A program made the translations under genes and the position numbers. The notes under the pieces were generated by a model that saw only the letters and a program-made list of their open reading frames with translations, searched no databases and was not told where the DNA came from. A stretch of 64,000 nt of DNA from Membranipora membranacea (Eukaryota > Bryozoa > Gymnolaemata > Cheilostomatida > Membraniporidae), in assembly GCA_914767715.1 (NCBI GenBank), contig OU612070.1, positions 6,403,501 to 6,467,500 of the forward strand, given 5' to 3'. Positions 51,174 to 63,318 of the stretch are shown here, one piece after another. Numbering within the stretch: position 1 is the stretch's first letter; each line of letters opens with the position of its first letter.

Positions 51174-53213
51174 TCAAGTCGATAATATATGGTTGAAAAG
51201 TAAAGTTTTGAATGAACTGAACTTCTCTTTAGATCTCAAATGTAACGGTAAAGAATTGTATGTAGCAGAAACTTTGTATCTTAGATTGTCTGTATGATAT
51301 AAAAGTAAATGTTTATCACGAAAATTGAACTTGGTAGTGTTTTTAAATCCTCTATATATAAATGGAGGTGTTAAAAAATTGTTTATCTTATGCGCAAAAA
51401 GTGAAGTGAAATAACAAACAAGCTTAGGAAGAGGTAGGAGTTGTAATGATTGTGTAATGGATTCGGTTGAAATGAGATAATATGGGATGTAATGCACATT
51501 GGCGATAATGCGTAAAGCCCGTTTTTGCAACAAAAATAATCTATTGAGGGCATTATTGCAGGACAAGTTGCCAATGATATGGACACCATATATAAGGTGA
51601 CAATAGATAAACTGGAAGTAAAATGTGCGGGCACTTGCTATATCCAAGAAGTATCTCAAATTTTGAAGTAGGTAAACATTCCGTTGTACCTTTTTATATA
51701 CATACTCTAGATGATCCTGCCATGAAAGCGAGTCATTCAACACAAAACCCAGAAGCCTTGTAGTTCTCTGTCTGTTTAGTTTTTCATGCCCTATGTACAG
51801 TTCCAGGTCATAAAGCGGATCTGAGATGTTAAGTAGCATGTAATGAGATTTCTGAACATTTATAACCATCCGGTTACGATTGCACCAATCCAAAATGCCA
51901 CTTAAATCTTCAGATGCCTTTGCCTTTAGTTGCTGAAGGTTTTTATTAGATGACAGGAACACTGTATCATCAGCATATGCATATGATGATGAGTCTGATT
52001 TTGATGAAGTTAATAAATCATTTATGAAGATGAGAAACAAAGTTGGTGCTAAGATTGAACCTTGAGGGACCCCTATTGTGATAGGCAATCTACAAGATTC
52101 AATATTATTGAGTTTAACAAACTGCCTTCTGTCTGTCAGAAAGGTGTCAAGAAGTTTTAACATATTTCCTCCGATGCCGCAAGCCTTCAACTTGTTGTGT
52201 AGTAAAACATGGGATACACAGTCAAATGCCTTTTTAAAATCCAGAAAAAGTAATGTCATACCATTTCCATTAATTTTCTCCACCAAAGAGTCTGAAATAA
52301 TTTTAAATAAACTGTCTGAACAAGAATGGCCTTTTCTAAATCCACATTGAAGCTCATGGATGATTTTGTTCTTAGTGAGATATTCTTGCAGATGGTGATT
52401 TATGTGTTTCTCAAATATTTTTGAAAGAACAGGCAAGACTGAAATTGGCCTATAATTTGATGGGTTATTTATATCCCCAGATTTATGTATTGGTGAAACT
52501 CGAGCTAGTTTCCATGTTAAAGGGAACTGTCCTTTGCTTAAAACCCTGTTAAACATATCGGTGACAATATCCACAATATAAGGCCAAACAAGCTTCAACA
52601 TCTTCACTGTAATTCTGTCAGGTCCTGTACTTTTACTATCAGGAATGTGGAACAATATTCTTGTACATGTGAAAGGGGTGAATTGTGGTATGTCTGTCAA
52701 ATTATGTTTGGATACGGGAAATGTCATCTCATCTGTTACAACAAGGTTCTTTGTGATTGATTTTGCAATGGATGTGAAATGGCTGTTAAATTGATCTGCA
52801 CTCAAATTTGTCGCAGGGAAAGTCTCCTTCTTTTTATTCTTTAATACATCCCAAACAGGTTTTGTATTACCTTTAGACTCTTTAATAGTATTAGAAATAG
52901 CTCTTTTCTTCTTTTGTCTGATCATATTAGTGACATAATTTCGCTGTTTTTTATATCCTTCCCAATCACCGTTTTGTTTGAGTTGATCTCTGATTTTGAT
53001 GTTCATTTTTACCTCATCATCCAACCATTTTGGAAGATTATGCGTTCTTACAAAACGAGTCTTCTCAAACACGAGTTTTGATATAAGATGATTCAAATGG
53101 CTATAGAACTTCTCAAACATTGAGTCTATTGATCTTTCATACAGTACGTAACCAAAATTTTCCCTTGAGAATGTGTTAAAAATGTTTTCAGGTGTTGCAA
53201 ATGAATAATCCAA
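51174..53213 (-). mobile_element. LINE reverse transcriptase ORF, uninterrupted (5'-truncated element)
   Basis: One open frame of 679 codons without a stop encodes the linker and RT of a CR1/Jockey-like non-LTR retrotransposon. In order: a basic linker (KWLDDEVKMNIKIRDQ), NPSNYRPISVLPVLSKIFE, LQCGFRKGHSC, LLFLDFKKAFDCVSH, GVPQGSILAPTLFLIFIND, the catalytic YADDTVFLSS, LNRQRTTRLLGF and a C-terminal RRALRII-like thumb. The EN domain normally upstream is missing; the sequence changes character near 53250. Such 5' truncation is usual after target-primed reverse transcription. The intact frame suggests recent insertion. On the minus strand the 3' UTR runs on below 51174. Confidence 0.9.
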
Positions 53214-53369
53214 AAATGTTACCTTACATCTTTGTTTAAGGTATGATGAGAGCAGTTAGGCCGTTTTTAAACAATGACTGATACTTATTAGACATTTTTT
53301 TATCCCCATCTCATACATAGCATTGAGTTCTTGGGCCATGCTTGTGAAACAAATTTTAAACCCGTACAA

Positions 53370-53690
53370 ATTTTACTGAAAGCTGCTTTGAGAGTCATTG
53401 TTCGCATAAAACCTGGGGAACATGTTTCCACATATTGTGAAACACCGAAAATAATGCCTTAAAATGGTTTTTGAATATAGATTAACAGAATTGCTTTTAA
53501 AAACACATCCAATTGAAGAAATTTTCCAGAACACAACAATGATACTAGATCAAAAGCCCAAACAACAATTCAAGCTAACAACAACAGGGGGGGAGGTCCT
53601 GGTTGTACACAGGTGTGAAACTGTACAACAGGTACCTTTTGGAATATTGTACCGGATCTGGGAACAATCCCATGTCTGATCTGGCTGAGC
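53370..53690 (+). pseudogene. LINE 3' RT fragment, plus strand
   Basis: Plus-strand text LLKAALRVIVRIKPGEHVSTY, a stop, then FEYRLTELLLKTHPIEEIFQN resembles the C-terminal thumb region of the neighbouring LINE (LLQKRALRIIANVHYIPYYLIS). It is interrupted and lacks the rest of RT. A degraded related element in opposite orientation to the intact one. Confidence 0.42.
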
Positions 53691-53889
53691 GCCTTTGGGT
53701 CTATGCTCGACAGCGGGCGCTGTGCTGACTCGTGCCGACTCGTGCTACGGCTTATAGGTTTGGGTGGGTGTTTTTCATGGGTGACCTTTGGGACAGCCGT
53801 CACTCTAGTCTTTGGAATATCTGGCTGAACCTTTGCATTTCTTTTACTTGCTTTATATACTACTATGCCAAATTCTATTTATAGCATAA

Positions 53890-54440
53890 AAAATAAAAAA
53901 AACTTGGTGCTGGAACTGAACTGAGCCTTGTGGGACACCAATGTCTATTAGAAGAATCTTTGAGTTTTCTTCACCTTGTTGTATGGACACCAATTGCGTC
54001 CTATCTGATAAGAATATTTTTGAGAGATTTCAGTTTGCCGGTTGACTGTACATTGTCAATTTTTTCAGAAGAATTTTATGGCCGATGCAGTCAAAACCTT
54101 TTGAAACCCAAAAACATCATAGCAACAAAATAACTCTCTTATCTTGAAGTCAGAAATGGGTTAGTGGAGGGAATAAACACAGGACATGCACCCTCTATCA
54201 ATGCTCTATTAAACATATCAGTTGCAATGTCGCCATGTTTTTGGATATTTGGAACCGATTTCTGGAGCGAAGCGTGTGAATTTAGTAGAGAAAGTTTTGA
54301 TGGCCTCTGGTATAATAATGTCATATTCTTTGGAATCAAGGATGTCTTTGGTGATGGATCTTGCAATTGAAGTGAAATGCCTGTTCAATTCATAAAGGAA
54401 ATTATATACCACCAACATTGACCAACGGTTTAATTTCACT
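53890..54440 (-). pseudogene. LINE RT fragment, minus strand
   Basis: Minus-strand pieces in shifting frames match the intact element next door: LNRHFTSIARSITKDILD (intact copy: FNSHFTSIAKSITKNLVV), DIATDMFNRALIEG (DIVTDMFNRVLSKG) and GVPQGS near 53920-53940. Frameshifts and stops separate them. It is an older copy of the same or a sister family. Confidence 0.72.
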
Positions 54441-57400
54441 GTGAGTGCAAGTCAACAAGACCACCACCCTTGCGCTTCTGTACCTAAAGTATGGCACCTT
54501 CTCCTCACCATTTTTATTGCAATCACACATAATAGTCCCACACAATTTACCTGCGAATTTATTTTGCCAATAAATTTGAAACTTTTCCAGTATAATTTTG
54601 GAGTTGTGTATGGCTGAACATGTTTGAGCTAGAAAACTTTGTCAATGTTAAGATGTTAAGAGTGCAATTTGATTGGCTTATTTTCTGTGAGATAATTGTA
54701 AGCAATGGAGAAGCATGAGTAGCAACCACAACATTTCTTCTTTTCTTTCCACAGATACTAATTTTAAATGCTGGTTTTGATGAGTTGAGAGTACTAGGTA
54801 TGTATGACATCCATAAGACTTTCACATTGAGCACCTATTTTTTGTGCAGTTTTCTCTTTCCAAATTAAATAGTACTCACCCCACCATCTATTCAATTTTA
54901 TTATTGTTCATCAGTCATCGGAGGTGTAGAATTGGATCAGTCTGCTCCGCAGACAGGCCCGGGGCATTTTGTCCGTCGGGCTCCCGGGTTCACGAACCCT
55001 ATGCCTACCCTGGCGCAAGCCTAGGTGTGGTATCTCGCATACTTCAACACTATCGAGCTTATCAGATCTTTAAATCCGTAACTTGAACATTTCAATAATA
55101 GGCAGTAGCCCTCATCTTTTCCGTGTTATTTTATTTAATATTCAGTGTAACGTCTTTTCTGTTATACCTGTATTTATGTTTATTTTATTAACCAGTCATT
55201 CATTCATGTAACATGTAAGACGCCATTGCCCTGCCATATACATGCCACACTGTACGCCTGGCTTACTCACAAAAGTGTATAATATAACTATAGCAGTCAA
55301 AACTAGTCAAGGTACACAACACAATATTAATCCCTTGAAGTTATTCATAAATTTTGCAATTCCGTGATTGAACGCATAACTGATCTATCTGTACCTCATA
55401 TGACTTAAACAAGGTGACAAATGAGGTCACCACACATATCCGCGTCATACAAGCATAGTCTTGTCGGAGTGCCGACGTAGGGTACTCCTACTCAGGAGCT
55501 AAGTAGCATCGACACGGAGTCTTTGAAAATGGTGCAAGCCTACCGGTAAAAACCTCCAAATAGCGAATAGCGATATATGTTAAATCTTAAAGTCATAATG
55601 TAAAATAATATTAATAACCAGATCATTGTAAAGACAATCATGGATTGCAATCCATACACTCTATAATAATCATTTTTGTTGTGTGCCTTCCAAAACCTCA
55701 TTAAATTATTTTTATAAGCTCCGTCTGGGAATGTGTGTGGTATCGCAGCTGGACGTTCTGAAGTATAAATATCCCTTGTGTTTTTTCCATGTGAACCAAA
55801 ATGTTCTAAGCTCAACAGCATGCCTGCAAATATAGGCACTTTATTTTTCCTTCTTTTCTGCGTTCTTTAAGCAATAAAGATTTAACTAACTAACTAACTC
55901 ATCAGTCATCAATCATTACATATATTTCAATAGTTTGATATAATGACAATTTGACATTTGGGCTGCTAAATTGGCTTATAGAAAAGGGAATGGGCCCATG
56001 GGTCAACACAATGCAATTATAATTGAATGTAAACAATTGGTTGGCTGAATGAATGGGCATACTCTATTCAAAGTATCATAACTAACAAAAGAACATGAAA
56101 GCAAGGAGTCTAACTCCTTGATGAAAGGGACCCACAACTCGGGATTGCTAACCCTAATCCTATCGTCTTATTTGACTAATGCTGTGAATGTAATGAGGCT
56201 TGATCAACTTTGTTTTTACTTTTTTGATAAGATGAACCTAAGACCATCCGGTATACAATTATCTACTCGGATGTATTTTTGCTCTCACTGTGACTGAATA
56301 TATAGTGCTCAATTTTAGGTTACTAGTCTGTATTTACAAGAAATGAAAAGTTGAATTATGGACTCTGCTGTTCTTTAACCTGACTCCTTGCTTAAAACCG
56401 GCGAAAGCCAATGACTGTGAGCTGGTTTACCTCTTCAAGTTACAAATCAAAGTGTGCATAATCATAGGATCTTGATGTGGGTCTGTTTCAATACACGAGG
56501 TCTCACTGCACCCCTGGTTTGTTTCTTAAGGCATTCGCCTCACTGATCCACATCACAGGACCAAGCTGCCTCAACTTTTAAAGACTCCTTGAGACTCCCA
56601 AGACCGCCAATGACTCATCAAGACTCCCCTACGACCGCACTCATGTTGCACTGCATAGCATAGCATCATAATCATGTAGGCCTAACGATACAAAATGTTG
56701 TATTGCTGGGATAGAACACATGTTATAAGTCTACTCATCCAGGCTCACTCTCTGTAGTCAAATTATTGACATGAATAAAAATGTAACCTTGGAACTCTCA
56801 TATATTCATTGAAAAACTAGGGGGGGGGGGTTTATGTATTGCATACAAATTCTAGGAGTAGTGAATCGTGTTTTTTCCCTACTCATTCCAATTTAATATA
56901 GGTGTGAATGTCAAATTCTTCAGCACTTCAGTGTAGCCTAGACTGCCCTGCAGTGCAGATATTTTATAAAATGTACCTAGGTCTGGATCTGCGCTGCTCA
57001 GATAGTGCCTTTTTCAAACTTTCCTATCAAGCTTTACATTGGTTGTTACAAGTCTTAGATTTTACTTAGTGATAGCGCCTATAACAACTGTTGCCCTTTT
57101 GAAGGACTCATTCAGCCAATTTGATAGAATTTCATCTGTTTTAGGCGACCCGCTTGATAAAGTAAACTGATGGTGCTGCAATACCCATCTTGTTACTGAG
57201 CTGTTATTGAAACCCAGTCATACCTGCTATAAAAGACAAGAAGGATAAAAAGAAGAAGAAAAAGACCGAGCTGTCCACAACAGGAGAGCCTGCTGATATA
57301 GTATGCAGGCGGTAAGAGAACTCTTACTTATTGTGTTATCCCACTCTCCCTTCCTTAGTGTCTCCGAATGCGTTATTGATCGTCCTCCTGTCTTGATGAG

Positions 57401-57532
57401 CTCTGTGGGCTTTGGGTAGCTTGTTGCCAAAGCCAAAGATCATATATCATGATATATGATATATTATCATGTCATCAGTATTTCCTCACCCCCGTATATC
57501 TGTTTACATGACATGCCTGTGTCTATCTGTAG
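54441..57532. other. Intergenic space; possible orphan lysine-rich exon
   Basis: No recognised gene. At 57236-57311 a segment bounded by AAAAG and GTAAGAG encodes a lysine-rich stretch (DKKDKKKKKKTELSTTGE) with phases 1 and 2; it could be an orphan exon but has no partner I can identify. Other items: a G run near 56821-56830 and a short TAAC repeat near 55880-55897. Confidence 0.35.
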
Positions 57533-60500
57533 GTGACAGAGTAGCTATGGAGCCTGGTGTACCATGTAGGAGATGTGATCATTGTAAATCAGGTCGGTAT
57601 AGTCTCTGTTCTGACGTTGTGCTCTACGCTACGCCACCTGTACACAGAACGCTAACCAGATACTGTACACAGGCAGCAGAATTTTGCTTCAAGTAAGTCA
57701 CTCACTTACACGAGCGGAGATCTAGGAGGATATTCTGTTAAAATTATGCATACTAGTATCAATTTGCCTAACTGATCAGCAGGGATAAAAATTTTAACCT
57801 GACAACAGCTCTCAGTTAGATTCTTTTCATTTAATTCAATGTTGTGTAGATTTATTAACCATACATGAGTTTTAATAGCCTGTTCATGGCTTTTCAAGAC
57901 AACTGTCGGGCTCAATAGTGTCTGTAGACTCAAACTGATGGTTAAACCAGAGAAGAATTACAATCATCGTTGATGTACTGCCCAGTCTGGTCTAACTACA
58001 ATTTGGAGTTATGACCTCCCTGAGGCTTTGGTTCCGAGAGAGCGTAATTCTTTGACCTTAGAATAAATTAATCCTGATATAGGCAATTAGAAGAGGAAGA
58101 GTGACACTGAGTTAAAAACATGATTGTTTAAATATTATGAAAATACCACGTGATATCACACCATCCTCATTGATCAGGTCACATTGAGGTCCAGGTTTGA
58201 ACTAAGCCTATCAGCCTTTCTAGGCAGCATAACGTAATCATCACGCAGATTTCCTAATTTCGTTAATAGTCATCAATAACAAGTCTCCGATCCTTACACA
58301 GCAGCTTCCTTTGCTATTCATTTTGACCATACTCCCTGTAAATATCGAGCCGTATGTTGGTGTTATTGCTGCTAAATGGAATGGTCAGGAAAATAAACCT
58401 CATATAGGAAAATACAACATGCAGTGTCACAATCAACAGCTATGGTAGATTGTCGCATAGCTATTATGCTGCAAGGACTTAACTGAGAGTTGCTCTGATA
58501 TGGATATCGCTTCCGTTTATAGCTCAGTCTTACATTCTTTTTGATAGATTACCAGACCATGTAGCGTTTGAGGAAGGTGCTTTATTAGAGCTGCTCAGTG
58601 AAGGAGTACATGTATGTAACAGAGGAGGAGCAAGTCTAGGTAAAAGTGTACTGGTATGTGGAGCTGGACCGATAGGACTAGTATCTATCATGACTGCTAA
58701 AGCTTAAGGAGCAATAGAAGTTTGTGTTACAGGTGAGTCAATGTAGTCCATGTGTGTTATCTATCTGAGTATGAGTGAGAGTTTACTTTAGCTTGTCAAG
58801 GGGCTGACTAAATGTTCACCAGCACCTATTATCTCTAGCTGAAGTTGAAGTTAATGTAATGTTCTGATGTTGACTAATTTTAAAGTAGCCTTGAATTTCG
58901 CTGTTTCAAAGAAGTTGGGAAACTTTTCGAACATTTCCTCCTGCAAAAAGTGATCTCATCTAGGGTACAATGATCAGACCAGTACCCTGATATATAGTAA
59001 TTAAGATTGTCATATTATACTAGCAGATGCAATGTACCCTACATTCATACAACGTCTGCTTTCCACCAGTGAGCTAGTGTCAAAGCCTGTCAGTTGATGT
59101 GTGAACATTGCCAAAGTTAACCCATCTTTATTTCAGCCAGTCACGGTTAGACTTTGCTAAGACGGTTGGAGCTTATCACATTATCCTGGCTGATACTAGA
59201 GATGGCCTGGAGATGTCTAAGAGTTCGGAGATAACATGCCTGAAGTAACTATACAATGCAGTGGAACTGAGAGCGCTACTCAAATGAGCGCTACTCAATG
59301 TAAGTCAAAAGGCAAATTAATTAATGAAGTAACTTTTTTATCTGTGTACTGCCCTCAATAGTCCAGTTTTGAGTCAAGTATAAAATAAGAGAAAAGCATA
59401 TCTTACTATCATATCTTATCACAGCGAATATTTGTTGGGTTGTCTGCAGTATTGACGAGTATTCGCTGGAAGAGAAGTTCACCATTTTGTACCATCTCTA
59501 CTTTATATAGACTCCCACCTCGGCTTTAGTTCTAGCTGACAAAAAGCCACACCCCATCTAGCCAAACTAAACTCAAGCATATATAGTCCTCTAGGGTACT
59601 TTCAGAAGCACACAATGTATCCACTTGTTTGATTTGTTCTACAATATATGCGTCTTGAATTATAGTTATCGGAATTTGAAATAGCCTCTCATGACAGCTC
59701 TTTGACAGCATATTAATGCTTTATTGGAGCACAATTTTCAAAATCATTTTCGATAAATATAGGTGTCAGAGTCCGTTGGTCAGTCAGATGGAAGAAATGT
59801 CAACCTCAAACTATATAATAATACAACTATTTAAATGCCTGCAGATTGCTTCTTCTGATGCTGTAACTCATTGTTTATAAGCTGTATGATTTATGGTCAC
59901 TTCTCTCTTTATCAGAGGCAACTCGATCAGGAGGTGTTATTGCACTGGTAGGAATGGGCCCTGATATGGTTAGAGTGCCTCTAGTACTCACAGCTAGTCG
60001 TGAGGTGGATATAAGTGGTGTGTTCAGATACTGCAATGCGTTAGTATTATGAATTATTCATTAACCACAGACCACAATAAACTATTATCACCACTTACTC
60101 ATTAAGTCCAAGGTTGACAATGAAATTTCAGTCTTCAGAAACAAATCGTCTCCTCTCTGACATTAAGGACATAACTCCAAAACATGTTATCACTTTATAT
60201 TTGATGTCACATTTGTGACTTTGAGATATGTCTGTTTGGAACTGGTCAGTCTAAAAATCCCTGAAGACGGTAAAAATAAGAGTTAGATCTCATTTCATGA
60301 AGCTACAGCAAGTTGCCTTACTGATTTTCACTAAGAACTGCCGTAGCTGATATGCCTAGCTGAAACAATATCACACCAAACTGTAATGTTCATATCACTT
60401 AACTCATATTTGTATCACATATCTTCTATTGGTGACTTATCAGACCAGAACTTACATATCCATGTCCTTTATTTGTAGATATCAGACGGCCCTAGACATG

Positions 60501-60632
60501 ATATCATCAGGGCGAGTTAAGGTCAAAAATCTTGTAACTCACAGATTCAAGCTGGAGTAGACTCTGGATGCATATACGACTGCTTTGGAGGGTAAAGTTA
60601 TCAAAGTCATGATAAGCTCTACTAGGGGTTAG
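57533..60632 (+). pseudogene. Sorbitol dehydrogenase pseudogene retaining introns
   Basis: Five exon relics align with the zinc-dependent polyol dehydrogenase SORD (sorbitol to fructose, NAD): 57533-57692 (GDRVAMEPGVPCRRCDHCKSG), 58548-58732 ([20 protein letters not shown] and the NAD-binding [15 protein letters not shown]), 59137-59299 (SRLDFAKTVGA, then PEVTIQCSGTESATQ in another frame), 59916 to about 60037 ([27 protein letters not shown]) and 60479-60632 (SSGRVKVKNLVTHRFKLE). Damage: TAA at 58705-58707, a frameshift near 59235, a TAG formed across the next junction, an unclear donor after FRYCN and TAG at 60558-60560. The N-terminal exons with the zinc ligands (GICGSD, GHE) were not found. 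Retained introns mean a duplicated, not processed, pseudogene. Confidence 0.82.
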
Positions 60633-61629
60633 TCTGACCAGATGTGCTTTATGGCAGGTCTGGATGTGCGGATGTATTTGAGAATTTAACTTGACAGTTC
60701 CTTCAGCTGATAAACTATGCAATATGTGGGAAGATTTTTGTGTTACACAAAATTACTGTACATGTTAGGTTAGGTAAATGATCACATGTATCGTGAGGAT
60801 ATTTCGTGATTTGTGTTACAATACAAATATCCCTAATCTGCTCAGTCAATGATTCCTGAGAGCTTAGCAATATATAATTTCCATATATATATAAGTCCTA
60901 TATATAATTACTATATACAGCCTTTTTTTATCGTTATCAGTCATTATTAGCACTGCGTAAAACCTACAGTACAATATAAGTACCGTATACATTATTTTTT
61001 AGCTATGAGTCAATGCAGTATCCTAAAGTAATGTCATAATTGTGTGTAAGTGCTCAGGTTAGACTAAATACACTTGTATTTAATTGCTTATTGGAATTTA
61101 AATATTTTATTTATCATACATAATCATTTAATTTGAAAGAAAACCCAAAATATATGCAATCAATCCTATAAGTGATGTCTCTGTCTCTGTCGGTTGTACT
61201 ATACTATACGTCATTTTGTGAGATTCTCATATTTTGAATGGCTAAATGTCATCTCCCGTGCAATATTGATTGGGTTGCAGAAGAAATGTCAGTAGGTTTA
61301 CAAACATTCATTTACTCGGCCTACCCTTAGTCTCAAATTTAATGCTTGACGTAGTACAAATTTTAAAGCCCGTGGCTTTCCAAATAAGCCTGAAAAATTG
61401 GTGTACAAGCACACAATTATATCATTATTAGATAGTATTTGAATTTTCCCTCTTGATGCAAGCGCAGAGTACAATCAGATGACCTGCATTGTAAGTTTAG
61501 TGTTTACTGCAATCATCCGGACATGGGCAGGTAGCAAGCTAACCTAATTCTGCGTAAATACACTGAAAACAGACCCATTATATTATTGCTGAGCACAGAC
61601 AATGAACTTTCAATAATGAGGACACTGAT
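60633..61629. other. AT-rich spacer
   Basis: No gene is seen. It contains runs of TATATA near 60868-60920 and otherwise unremarkable AT-rich sequence. Confidence 0.5.
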
Positions 61630-62330
61630 AGCTGCGGCAGTATATAAGCGTATGTGAGGACTGCAAGCATTGCTCTCCTGCTCCAGACGCTGCTTGGACA
61701 GGTTGGGCCTTAGGCACACTGACACAGACTGATGTGGTAAGTTATTGATACTTTACTGTTGTTGTGATGCATGTTTTGGCGATGTTTGTAAGAAGTGTTA
61801 ACTTGCTGATAGATTGATGATTAATGCCATTACAAGTGGTTGTGTATGTGTATGTTTTGGCGAGCAGTTGAACATGATTCATACCCGAAAACTTTTTGGA
61901 CAGCTCTCTAAATGTGCAAAATCAAACAATCTTTTTGTTTTTGTAATTCATTGAAGATCAAGGTTAATATCAGCGGCTAATAGAATCATAATATGTATTC
62001 ACCTCTTGTTCACAAATGTTTTCACTGAGATGTAAGCAGATACTTCAGCACTCTGTTTTGCTTGTCAATACATTTATATTACATTGTTAATTTGTTTACA
62101 GGTGGATGTGAAGGATTGGAAGCTGGTGACACACTGGAGACCTGGATACCTCTGGAGACGTCCGGAGCCTCTGGCGCTTCTAGGAGTGGAGTCAGCACTG
62201 AAGACTGTACAGACCCTGCAAGAAAGTATGGTAGTATAAATTATTTTAAACTTGGGCACTTTTGATGTATGTTTGCATGCCTGTGTATGTTTCAGATCGC
62301 TCAGTGCAATGTCGTCATGTAGATGTATAG
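61630..62330 (+). other. Candidate spliced transcript of unknown function
   Basis: Three segments have good splice signals and one shared frame: about 61630-61736 (donor GTAAGTTAT), 62102-62225 (acceptor TTTGTTTACAG, donor GTATGG) and 62296-62330 (acceptor TTTCAG, TAG stop). The joint frame gives about 88 residues, with CEDCKHC, WTGWALGTLTQTDV and WKLVTHWRPGYLWRR. There is no ATG in that frame, so it would need an upstream exon. Alternatively TATATAAG at about 61641 is a TATA box and the RNA is non-coding. I do not recognise the product; it could be chance. Confidence 0.25.
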
Positions 62331-62634
62331 CTAGGTGTGGTACAGCGATATTTAAGAAGCGCCTGAGGGACACCCCGAGCATGTTTAGCTATCGCCAGTG
62401 GAAATGCAGATCTTAAGATGGTATCCTGACGACCCCCTCTCAGCGCAGTCAGGAGCTTCGGCCGATCGGGACACACTCTGGGTAGCAGCATTGCAGTATG
62501 CTGTGGACCGCAGGGCTCGCCATCACCTACAAACTACACTTCATTGACCACGCACCTGGCTGGTCTCGGGAATTACTCAGGTGATTGTGGATGTAACATT
62601 ATTTGTGTCCTTGTCCTTGTTAGCTTTAGTATAG

Positions 62635-62920
62635 GATAGTGTAGTGTAGGATAGTGTAGTATAGCATAGGGTTGCTAACTTGTTTGCTATTAAATGATCG
62701 TTTGAAAAGCTGCTCGGCTTGAGCTGTAGTGTAGGATAGTGTAGGATAGGGTTGTTAACTTGTTTGCTATTAAATGATAGTTTGAAAAGCTGCTCGGCTT
62801 GAGCTGTAGTGTAGGATAGTGTAGGATAGAGTTGTTAACTTGTTTGCTATTAAATGATCGTTTGAAAAGCTGCTCGGTTGAGTTGTAGTGCAGGATAGTG
62901 TAGTTTAGGGTATCCTTTCA
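62635..62920. repeat. 80-bp tandem repeat, about three copies
   Basis: The unit contains GTTAACTTGTTTGCTATTAA, a TTGAAAAGCTGCTCGG block and GTAGTGTAGGATAGTGTAGG. Copies begin near 62670, 62751 and 62829, with few differences (ATCG/ATAG, one deleted C). The GTGTAGGATA motif is itself internally repeated. Confidence 0.85.
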
Positions 62921-63245
62921 TGCCATGTTTCTTCTTATCGCTGGCCCATCCTCACTCTCATTCTTTATTTAATTTTTTTTAAATTTAACTTTTTTGAGAT
63001 GGATTTGTGTGGGTATAGCTGTGTCATGCTTGTGTTTTCCAGTTGTACGTACTGACTGACTGACTGACTCACCGGTATCGACTTTAGGGTTTTATTTAGA
63101 TATTTAGGGTTAGATTTATTATTTAGGGATTAGTTTATTAGGTTAGTATGACTGGGGAAGACGAGTACTGATACAGCTGTATCCACATTTGTCCATTAAT
63201 ATTTTTTAAATTTTTTGTGAACTTATGATTAAATTTTAGTTTAGG

Positions 63246-63318
63246 ACCCCGCTCTCCTTCCCCCTTCCTTCCCCCTTCCATCCCCCTTCCTCCCCCCTTC
63301 CTCCCCTTTCCTTCCTCA
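63246..63318. repeat. Polypyrimidine tract
   Basis: About 70 bases of almost pure C and T built from CCCCCTTCCTT and similar units. It could form triplex DNA. The frame on the opposite strand (Glu/Gly/Lys-rich) is just its translation. Confidence 0.85.

Noticed and set aside
55420-55520. Possible 5S rRNA or other structured RNA
   Set aside because: There are local GC-rich hairpins (GTCGGAGTGCCGAC) but no match to 5S internal promoter boxes or to another RNA family I know.
57236-57311. Lysine-rich exon as part of the sorbitol dehydrogenase relic
   Set aside because: SORD has no such segment, and its phase does not lead into the 57533 exon.
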